Of a stretch of DNA of 12,591 nucleotides, positions 7,311 to 12,591 are shown piece after piece (within the stretch, counting starts at the first letter, position 1; each line of letters opens with the position of its first letter). The stretch is from Muribaculaceae bacterium (lineage in GTDB: Bacteria; Bacteroidota; Bacteroidia; Bacteroidales; Muribaculaceae). The notes beneath the pieces were generated by a model. The model did no database searches. It saw only the letters and a list, made by a program, of their open reading frames with translations, and was not told the DNA's origin. The position numbers and the translations under genes are program-made. The stretch spans positions 1 to 12,591 of the forward strand of contig CADFRV010000048.1 of the NCBI GenBank assembly GCA_902836725.1, in the 5' to 3' direction.

Positions 7311-7327
7311 ATATAACCTGACAAGAC

Positions 7328-7933
7328 ATGCAGATTGAGCAGACTATGCGCGATATTCTCCTTGCGGAGAGCGAAGCGATAAAAAACATACCGTATACCC
7401 CTGACTACGACAAGGCGGTGGAGCTGATAGTGGAACATGTGCATCGCCGTGGCGGCAAACTCGTGACTTCGGGCATGGGGAAAGCCGGCCAGATAGCCAT
7501 GAACATAGCCACCACGTTCAGCTCCACAGGCATCCCGGCGGTGAACCTTCACCCCTCGGAGGCACAGCACGGCGATCTCGGCGTGCTGCAGCCCGACGAT
7601 GTGATGCTGCTGATTTCCAATTCAGGCAAGACACGCGAGATACTGGAGCTGGTAAGCCTCGCCCGCAGACTCATAACCGATGTGCCTATCATTGTGATAA
7701 CCGGCAACGGAGAGAGCGAGCTCGCCCGTCTGGCCGACGCCACACTTCCCACCGGAGGAGCGCCGGAAGTATGCCCCCTCGGGCTTACCCCCACCACCTC
7801 CACAACTATGATGACCGTCATAGGCGACATACTTGTGGTGAATGTGATGAGACTCACCGGATTCACACGTCAGGACTATGCCATGCGCCATCATGGCGGC
7901 TATCTCGGCCATGCGGCCCGTCAGGGGAACTGA
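7328..7933 (+). CDS. kdsD: Arabinose-5-phosphate isomerase, SIS domain only (KdsD-type)
   Basis: 201 aa. It should interconvert D-ribulose-5-phosphate and D-arabinose-5-phosphate, the first step toward Kdo for lipopolysaccharide. It is a single SIS domain: SGMGKAGQIAMNIATTFSSTG (48-68), HPSEAQHGDLG (75-85), LISNSGKTREI (95-105), CPLGLTPTTSTT (149-160), RHHGGYLG (187-194). Aligned by eye to E. coli KdsD (328 aa), all four residues reported as catalytic there are kept: K52 (K59), E104 (E111), E147 (E152) and H188 (H193). The two C-terminal CBS domains of the E. coli enzyme are absent; CBS-less isomerases are known from Bacteroides. Expressed from its own promoter and probably co-transcribed with ribH 41 nt downstream. 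A different sugar-phosphate isomerase is possible but less likely given the residues. Confidence 0.88.
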   Translation: MQIEQTMRDILLAESEAIKNIPYTPDYDKAVELIVEHVHRRGGKLVTSGMGKAGQIAMNIATTFSSTGIPAVNLHPSEAQHGDLGVLQPDDVMLLISNSGKTREILELVSLARRLITDVPIIVITGNGESELARLADATLPTGGAPEVCPLGLTPTTSTTMMTVIGDILVVNVMRLTGFTRQDYAMRHHGGYLGHAARQGN

Positions 7934-7974
7934 CGTAAACAAAAGTCGTTTAATTTGTAATACAGATAATATAA

Positions 7975-8469
7975 GTGAGCACATCATTGAGCGGAGCCGC
8001 CCCATCGGGGAAGCTCCCGGAACTTGATAACGTAAGGGTGGCTATCGTGGCCGCCGAGTGGAACGGACATATCACCTCACGCCTTACCGAAGGCGCCCTG
8101 GAGGTGCTGAAAGGTGCCGGTCTCGACATGAAAGAGGATGTAAGCGTGTTTCATGTGCCCGGGGCGGTGGAGCTGACCTTCGCCGCGTCGCAGCTCATAG
8201 AAGCGAGCCTTTTCGACGCAGTGATAGTATTCGGATGCGTCATCCGCGGCGGAACACCGCATTTCGACTATGTATGCCAGAGCGTGACACAGGGTATCAC
8301 CGGTCTCAACGCCGACTGCGATACTCCGGTCATTTTCGGTGTGCTGACCGTAGACACCGAGCAGGACGCCCTTGACCGCGCGGGTGGATCCCTGGGCAAC
8401 AAGGGAGCCGAAGCCGCTGAAGCCGCCATCAAAATGGTGGATTTCAAGCGCAAGGTTGAGGAATTATAA
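7975..8469 (+). CDS. ribH: 6,7-dimethyl-8-ribityllumazine synthase
   Basis: 164 aa. RibH condenses 3,4-dihydroxy-2-butanone-4-phosphate with 5-amino-6-ribitylaminouracil to give the direct precursor of riboflavin; family members form pentamers or 60-mer shells. Visible active-site features are the aromatic W29 in AAEWNGHIT (26-34), VPGAVEL (61-67), GCVIRGGTPHFDYVC (87-101) with the catalytic H96, F121 in PVIFGVLTVDT, and R135 plus NKG (142-144) for phosphate binding. Start is GTG at 7975; the N-terminal 20 residues are variable in the family, and no in-frame ATG gives a better start. It follows kdsD by 41 nt. No complete promoter is seen in that gap. The other riboflavin genes are not in the window. 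Confidence 0.95.
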   Translation: MSTSLSGAAPSGKLPELDNVRVAIVAAEWNGHITSRLTEGALEVLKGAGLDMKEDVSVFHVPGAVELTFAASQLIEASLFDAVIVFGCVIRGGTPHFDYVCQSVTQGITGLNADCDTPVIFGVLTVDTEQDALDRAGGSLGNKGAEAAEAAIKMVDFKRKVEEL

Positions 8470-8488
8470 TGAAAAATAATTAACTTTG
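8456..8488 (+). promoter_or_regulatory. Probable promoter for pyrG-yidC
   Basis: TAACTTTG at 8481-8488 fits TAnnTTTG. The best upstream match is TTG at 8456-8458 with a 22-bp spacer, a little long, lying inside the end of ribH. The last base of the -7 box is also the first base of the 13-bp hairpin at 8488-8522, so transcription should begin within the hairpin's 5' arm. Confidence 0.6.
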
Positions 8489-8522
8489 CACCCCGTAGTG
8501 TTTGAAACGCACTACGGGGTGC
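8488..8522 (+). promoter_or_regulatory. Perfect 13-bp hairpin at the pyrG transcription start
   Basis: GCACCCCGTAGTG (8488-8500) pairs without mismatch with 8510-8522 around a 9-nt loop. It sits 19 bp after the ribH stop but is followed by ATGTGCGTCC, not by T residues, and overlaps the -7 box. That makes a plain intrinsic terminator unlikely. It may fold at the 5' end of the pyrG message, where it could affect RNA stability or regulation. Confidence 0.6.
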
Positions 8523-8559
8523 ATGTGCGTCCGTACACCCCGGCGCGGGCATCTGGCTC

Positions 8560-8598
8560 GTAGAAGACGTAGTTTAAAGCTATTATAAACTTTTCTAC
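8560..8598 (+). promoter_or_regulatory. Stem-loop ending one base before the pyrG start codon
   Basis: GTAGAAGA (8560-8567) pairs with TTTTCTAC (8591-8598) with one G-U pair. GTTTA (8572-8576) pairs with TAAAC (8586-8590) above a 4-nt bulge (CGTA), with a 9-nt loop at 8577-8585. The structure ends one base before the GTG at 8600, so in RNA it would occupy the ribosome landing site. No ligand-binding class is recognised. Confidence 0.45.
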
Positions 8599-8599
8599 A

Positions 8600-10225
8600 G
8601 TGGAAACCAAGTACATTTTCGTGACCGGCGGTGTGGTGTCATCGCTTGGCAAAGGTATCATTTCATCGTCGTTGGCCAATCTTCTGATCGCCTGCGGATT
8701 CCGTGTGACAATCCAGAAGTTTGACCCGTACATAAACATCGATCCGGGGACGCTCAACCCCTATGAGCACGGAGAGTGTTATGTGACAGTCGACGGCCAT
8801 GAGGCTGATCTTGACCTTGGCCATTACGAGCGTTTCACCAACATACGCACCACACGTGCCAACAACGTGACCACCGGCCGCATCTATCAGAGCGTGATCG
8901 ACAAGGAGCGCCGCGGAGATTACCTTGGCAAAACGGTACAGATCGTGCCCCACATCACCGACGAGATAAAACATCAGGTGAAGCAGCTCGGCAAAACGGG
9001 TCAGTTTGATTTCGTGATCACCGAGATAGGTGGTGTGGTAGGCGACATAGAGTCGCTTCCGTTCCTGGAGGCAGTGCGTCAGCTCCGGTGGGAGCTTGGG
9101 CGCGACAGCGTGTGCATACACCTCACCTATGTGCCCTACATCGCCGCCGCCAAAGAGCTGAAGACCAAGCCGACGCAGCACTCGGTGAAGCAGCTGCAGC
9201 AGCTCGGCATACAGCCCGACGTGCTTGTGTTGCGCACCGAGCATCATGTGACCCCCGAAGTGCGCCGCAAGATAGCGCTCTTCTGCAATGTGGCGCCCGA
9301 CGCAGTGGTGGAGAGCATCGACCTCCCCTCCATATACGAGGTGCCGGTGAGGATGCACGAGCAGGGGCTTGACAGCATAGTGCTCCGTCTGACCGGTCTG
9401 CCTGCCGACAAAGAGCCGCACATGGCTCCCTGGCTCGGCTTCCTCGACAAGATGCACAATGCCGAGGGGAGCGTGACCATAGGTCTGGTGGGTAAATATG
9501 TGGAGCTCCAGGACGCCTACAAGTCGATCAACGAATCGCTTTTCCAGGCAGTCACATACGAGGGAAAGAAACTCGACCTGAGATTCATCCATTCCGAAAA
9601 ACTGGATGAAAGCAATGTCGACGACACACTGCGCCCGATGGACGGTGTGATCATAGCCCCCGGTTTCGGCCACAGGGGCATAGAAGGGAAGTTTGTGGCA
9701 CTCAAATGGTGCCGCGAGCATGATGTGCCTACTTTCGGCATATGTCTCGGCATGCAGTGCATGGTCATAGAATATGCCCGCAATGTGCTCGGTCTTGCCG
9801 ACGCCAACTCCACGGAGATGGACACGAAGACGCCATACAACGTGATCGATCTCATGGAGGAGCAGAAGAGCATATCGAATATGGGAGGCACCATGCGCCT
9901 CGGCGCCTACGACTGCGCCCTGCGTCCCGGTTCGCTTGCCGCGCAGGCCTATGGCAAGACACTCGTGAGCGAGCGTCACCGCCACCGCTTCGAGTTCAAC
10001 GAGGAGTACCGCTCCCGTTTCGAGGATGCCGGCATGCAGTGTGTGGGGGAGAACCCTGCCACACACCTGGTGGAAGTGGTGGAAGTACCCGGCAAGCGCT
10101 GGTATCTGGGCACCCAGTACCATCCGGAATACTCCTCGACGGTGCTTTCGCCCAACCCTCTCTTCATCAGCTTCATTGACGCCGCGATAAAATACAAAAA
10201 GGAAAGAGACAAAACCATTGACTAA
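8600..10225 (+). CDS. pyrG: CTP synthase
   Basis: 541 aa. PyrG aminates UTP to CTP using ATP and glutamine. The N-terminal synthetase domain (about 1-265) opens with YIFVTGGVVSSLGKGI (5-20) and contains EADLDLGHYERF (68-79) and TEIGGVVGDIESLPF (141-155). The C-terminal class-I glutaminase domain has the oxyanion region APGFGHRG (353-360), the nucleophile C382 in GICLGMQC, and H508 and E510 in QYHPEYSS. The start is GTG at 8600, fixed by the conserved N-terminus (ETKYIFVTGG) and an in-frame stop shortly upstream. Its leader of about 110 nt has two hairpins. The yidC ATG follows 20 nt after the stop, so the two genes probably share a message. Length and catalytic residues are normal, and the protein should be fully active. 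Confidence 0.97.
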   Translation: METKYIFVTGGVVSSLGKGIISSSLANLLIACGFRVTIQKFDPYINIDPGTLNPYEHGECYVTVDGHEADLDLGHYERFTNIRTTRANNVTTGRIYQSVIDKERRGDYLGKTVQIVPHITDEIKHQVKQLGKTGQFDFVITEIGGVVGDIESLPFLEAVRQLRWELGRDSVCIHLTYVPYIAAAKELKTKPTQHSVKQLQQLGIQPDVLVLRTEHHVTPEVRRKIALFCNVAPDAVVESIDLPSIYEVPVRMHEQGLDSIVLRLTGLPADKEPHMAPWLGFLDKMHNAEGSVTIGLVGKYVELQDAYKSINESLFQAVTYEGKKLDLRFIHSEKLDESNVDDTLRPMDGVIIAPGFGHRGIEGKFVALKWCREHDVPTFGICLGMQCMVIEYARNVLGLADANSTEMDTKTPYNVIDLMEEQKSISNMGGTMRLGAYDCALRPGSLAAQAYGKTLVSERHRHRFEFNEEYRSRFEDAGMQCVGENPATHLVEVVEVPGKRWYLGTQYHPEYSSTVLSPNPLFISFIDAAIKYKKERDKTID

Positions 10226-10245
10226 ATTATAAGAGCTACTTATTG

Positions 10246-12399
10246 ATGGACAAAAACACGTTATACGGTCTGCTGATGATGGGCCTGGTGATATTCGGGT
10301 TCATGTATATCAACAACAGGGATCAGCAGAAGATGCAGCAACAGCTTCAGGAGCAAGCCGAGAAACAGCAGCAACAGGAGGCCGTCGCAGCCCGCAAGTC
10401 GCTTACTGTGGACTCCATCCGCCCGGAGGAGCTGGCAGGCATCGCGGCGGTATTGCGTCAGGCAGGCACGCCTGTTGCCGGCTCCGATACCACATCGGCG
10501 GCCACGATGCGCTACCGCACCAAGACTGTGGACCTCACCGTGACAGGCGACCAGGTTTCTGGCACCGTACAGGCGAATGACACCGTGGTGCCTTACGCCG
10601 ATCTTGTGGCATCGCGTTTCGGCACCGGTCTTTCGCTGCAGGACCGTATTTCGGCTGTGGAGAACCTGCGTGCGGCGCTTGCCGACGCAGACCGTTACCG
10701 CGGTTTCGCCCGCCATCTCGACGGAGAGGAGAAGACCGTGGAGCTGAAAAACGATCTGCTTTCGCTCTCCATCAGCAATCATGGCGGCAACATCGCGGGG
10801 GCTACCCTCCTGAAATATGACACCTATGTCAACACCGACCCCAAGACAGGCAAGATCGACACCGCCAATGTGGAAGTGTGCCGTCCGGAATATTCCGGAT
10901 ATAACTTCATACTCACCTCCGCCACACGCCGTTTCGATACATCCACGTTCTATTTCACTCCCGAGGTGGTCAACGACTCCACTGTGATGATGAAACTTGA
11001 TCTCGGCGGGGGCGCTTTCTGGGCTTTGCGCTATACACTCCCTGCAGACTCCTATGTGGTGCGCATGGATGTGGTGCAGAACGATATGGGCAAGGTGATA
11101 CCCCCTTCAGTGGCCACTATGGAGATGATCTGGCACCAGAAGATGGGGCGCAACGAGCGCGGACGCGTGTTCGAGGAGCGTAACTCCGGCATCTATTACA
11201 AATATGCCGGGGATTCCCCCGACGAACTCGGCAACACCGGAAACCACAGCGAGACGCTCAACCAGCAGCTGAGATGGATCGCTTTCAAGAACCAGTTCTT
11301 CTCCTCGGTAATGATACCCCGCGGCAACTTTGTCGGCGCCGAGGTGGCCTCTACCGATCTGAAAGGTGACCCGATGTTTGTGAAAGACCTCACCGCCAAG
11401 GCCACGATGAACTACTCGTCGGCTGCCGAAAATCCGGTGACCGTCGACATCTTCTACGGACCAAACCTGTACCCCCTGCTCAAGCGTCTCGACAAGAGCA
11501 TCGTGGCGGATGAGGGCGGAAACTCCGGCGAGGATCTGCAGCTTCAGAACCTCATCCCTCTGGGCTGGCCTATCTTCCGTTGGATAAACACACTGGTGAT
11601 CATTCCGGTGTTCACCTTCCTGAGCGGATTCATCAAGAGCTACGGCATAATCATCCTGCTTCTCACCCTCTTTATCAAGCTTGTTCTGTTCCCGCTGACC
11701 TACAAGAGCTTTAAGTCGCAGGCAAACATGCGTGCCCTCGCTCCCGACATCAAGGAGATCAACGAGAAATATCCCGGCCAGGAGAACGCCATGACACGCA
11801 ACCAGAAGACGATGGAGCTGTATTCACGTGTGGGAGCCAGTCCGTTCGCCGGCTGTCTGCCGATGATGCTCCAGATGCCTATCCTTATCGCGATGTTCTG
11901 GTTCTTCCCGTCGTGCATCGAGCTTCGCGGCCAGTCGTTCCTGTGGGCTCAGGATCTCGCGGCGCCTGACGTGATCTTCACGCTGCCGTTCACGATCCCG
12001 TTCTATGGCAACCATGTGAGCCTTTTCTGCCTGCTCATGACAGCCACCAACGTGATCTACACCCGTGTCAACATGCAGAACCAGCCTTCATCCTCTTCCA
12101 TGCCCGGCATGAAGGTGATGATGTACCTGATGCCGGTCATGTTCCTCTTCATATTCAACGACTACGCCGCAGGCCTGAGCTACTATTACTTCCTCTCGCT
12201 CCTGATCACCATTGTGCAGACTTATATATTCCGTCTCTGCACCAATGAAGAGAAAGTGCGTGCACGCCTCATGGCAAACGCCGCCAAGCCCAAAAAGAAA
12301 TCGGGCTTCATGGCACGCCTTGAAGAAGCGCAGCGCCAGCAGCAGGCCATGCTTCGCGAGCAGCAGAAACGCAACAACAACGGCAAGGGACGCCGCTGA
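10246..12399 (+). CDS. yidC: Membrane protein insertase YidC
   Basis: 717 aa, YidC/Oxa1/Alb3 family, which inserts and folds inner-membrane proteins alone or with SecYEG. TM1 is at about 5-21; a Gln-rich, probably coiled-coil stretch follows (27-45), then a large periplasmic domain to about 440 (RWIAFKNQFFSSV at 343-355 is a landmark). The conserved core has helices at about 448-486 (with K478 as a candidate groove charge), 536-555, 590-608 and 625-662, including GCLPMMLQMPILIAMFWFF (536-554). The basic tail (670-717, KPKKK and RNNNGKGRR) suits ribosome contact. The start is ATG 10246; the TTG directly before it is ignored. The protein is about 90 aa longer than Bacteroides YidC as I recall it, the excess lying in residues 60-165. 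It lies 20 nt after pyrG and is the last gene before a stem-loop. Confidence 0.96.
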   Translation: MDKNTLYGLLMMGLVIFGFMYINNRDQQKMQQQLQEQAEKQQQQEAVAARKSLTVDSIRPEELAGIAAVLRQAGTPVAGSDTTSAATMRYRTKTVDLTVTGDQVSGTVQANDTVVPYADLVASRFGTGLSLQDRISAVENLRAALADADRYRGFARHLDGEEKTVELKNDLLSLSISNHGGNIAGATLLKYDTYVNTDPKTGKIDTANVEVCRPEYSGYNFILTSATRRFDTSTFYFTPEVVNDSTVMMKLDLGGGAFWALRYTLPADSYVVRMDVVQNDMGKVIPPSVATMEMIWHQKMGRNERGRVFEERNSGIYYKYAGDSPDELGNTGNHSETLNQQLRWIAFKNQFFSSVMIPRGNFVGAEVASTDLKGDPMFVKDLTAKATMNYSSAAENPVTVDIFYGPNLYPLLKRLDKSIVADEGGNSGEDLQLQNLIPLGWPIFRWINTLVIIPVFTFLSGFIKSYGIIILLLTLFIKLVLFPLTYKSFKSQANMRALAPDIKEINEKYPGQENAMTRNQKTMELYSRVGASPFAGCLPMMLQMPILIAMFWFFPSCIELRGQSFLWAQDLAAPDVIFTLPFTIPFYGNHVSLFCLLMTATNVIYTRVNMQNQPSSSSMPGMKVMMYLMPVMFLFIFNDYAAGLSYYYFLSLLITIVQTYIFRLCTNEEKVRARLMANAAKPKKKSGFMARLEEAQRQQQAMLREQQKRNNNGKGRR

Positions 12400-12412
12400 T
12401 CACGGTTGTTGG

Positions 12413-12478
12413 AAAAAAAACTTCTCCCGGAGGCATCAGAGTTTATCACCGCAGCAGTGGCGATTCTGATGCCTCCGG
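12413..12478. terminator. 14-bp stem-loop after yidC, better placed as a minus-strand terminator
   Basis: CCGGAGGCATCAGA (12427-12440) pairs perfectly with 12465-12478 around a 24-nt loop. On the plus strand it lies 27 nt after the yidC stop but no T-run follows. On the minus strand the stem is followed, after six bases, by eight T (complement of A8 at 12413-12420), so it could terminate a gene arriving from the right. It may serve both convergent units. Confidence 0.6.
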
Positions 12479-12508
12479 TTGCAAATTACAGGATATTACC
12501 AAGAGGGT

Positions 12509-12529
12509 GTTTAATAATAGATGTTAAAC
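12509..12529. repeat. Short inverted repeat in the tail
   Basis: GTTTAA (12509-12514) and TTAAAC (12524-12529) form a 6-bp inverted repeat around 9 bases, preceded by AGAGGGT. The context resembles the end of an insertion sequence, but a single window edge cannot prove this. Confidence 0.25.
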
Positions 12530-12530
12530 G

Positions 12531-12590
12531 CTAACGAGCTATTTTAGAGGCAATTTTGAGTTTTGAGGAGGGAGCGATGCGGGCATCGTG
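12531..12590 (-). CDS. Possible 3' end of a minus-strand gene, cut by the right edge
   Basis: On the minus strand a frame is open from the window edge to a TAG (complement of 12531-12533), giving 19 residues: DARIAPSSKLKIASKIAR preceded by H. The basic, helix-like ending and the terminator-like stem-loop just beyond it (12478 down to 12413) fit the end of a gene converging on yidC, perhaps a transposase. The stretch is too short to assign, and chance is a real alternative. Apart from this, the inverted repeat and the stem-loop, I see nothing in 12400-12591. Confidence 0.25.
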   Translation of the reverse strand, partial: HDARIAPSSKLKIASKIAR

Positions 12591-12591
12591 A

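Noticed and set aside
7251..7327. FMN riboswitch upstream of kdsD-ribH
   Set aside because: None of the conserved RFN-element blocks can be found in the 77 bases.
7940..7974. Promoter for ribH at TTTAATTTG (7949-7957)
   Set aside because: The box is one base short of TAnnTTTG, and no TTTG lies 19-21 bp upstream; co-transcription with kdsD is simpler.
8488..8522. Ordinary intrinsic terminator for kdsD-ribH
   Set aside because: No T-run follows on the plus strand, and the hairpin overlaps the -7 box of pyrG. A role in the pyrG leader or as an operator fits better, although some termination cannot be excluded.
8663..10123. A 486-codon open frame antisense to pyrG, and similar long antisense frames at 642-1433, 3196-4251 and 5262-6326
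   Set aside because: All four are in the frame exactly codon-aligned with the sense gene, where a stop arises only from sense TTA, CTA or TCA. These codons are rare in this GC-rich genome, so the open frames are by-products of codon usage. Their translations (many His and Val, no domains) look non-protein-like.
1..12591. tRNA, rRNA, CRISPR array, defence island or complete insertion sequence
   Set aside because: No cloverleaf-like, rRNA-like or regularly spaced repeat sequence was seen. The plus-strand genes are tightly packed, and all except the GtaA-like gene look like housekeeping genes.

Overview
The window reads as a chromosomal segment of a Bacteroidales bacterium, probably from the Muribaculaceae/Prevotella side of the order. 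The evidence is Bacteroidetes-type promoters (TTTG, 19-20 bp, TAnnTTTG), an absence of clear Shine-Dalgarno sites, a secreted protein ending in the short C-terminal module typical of Bacteroidales, a menaquinone pathway gene, and single-domain arabinose-5-phosphate isomerase and RsmI-like proteins of Bacteroidetes type. The DNA is GC-rich for the phylum (mid-50s percent by eye). The placement is inferred from protein character; no search was run. All eleven confidently called genes lie on the plus strand.

Layout. (1) 3-2312: the 3' part of a large secreted GtaA/DUF4965-family protein, cut by the left edge, followed by a strong intrinsic terminator (2345-2402). (2) 2437-6712: a fresh promoter drives a tight run of an RsmI-like methyltransferase, a YycJ/WalJ-like metallo-beta-lactamase-fold protein, menA, recF and a DUF721/DciA-like gene that overlaps recF by ATGA. 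(3) 6715-7224: a hotdog-fold thioesterase with its own possible -7 element. (4) 7220-8469: a good promoter, a 77-nt leader, then kdsD (arabinose-5-phosphate isomerase) and ribH (lumazine synthase). (5) 8481-12399: a promoter with a structured leader of about 110 nt, then pyrG and yidC, 20 nt apart. (6) 12400-12591: a gene-free tail with a 14-bp perfect stem-loop and the possible end of a minus-strand gene or mobile element entering from the right.

Functionally this is mostly a housekeeping block: respiratory quinone synthesis, DNA repair and helicase loading, Kdo and riboflavin precursors, CTP synthesis and membrane-protein insertion. KdsD and the riboflavin pathway both draw on ribulose-5-phosphate, so the kdsD-ribH pairing may be metabolically meaningful. 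I see no defence system, CRISPR array, tRNA, rRNA or complete mobile element.

I did not find an obviously new multi-gene system. The best leads are: the pyrG leader, with one perfect hairpin at the expected transcription start and a second stem ending one base before the GTG start codon; a nearly leaderless promoter-start arrangement at the methyltransferase gene; lineage-type extensions in the MBL protein and YidC; and a modular GtaA-like protein that lacks the family's usual EESGN motif. Three genes (recF TTG, ribH GTG, pyrG GTG) have non-ATG starts.
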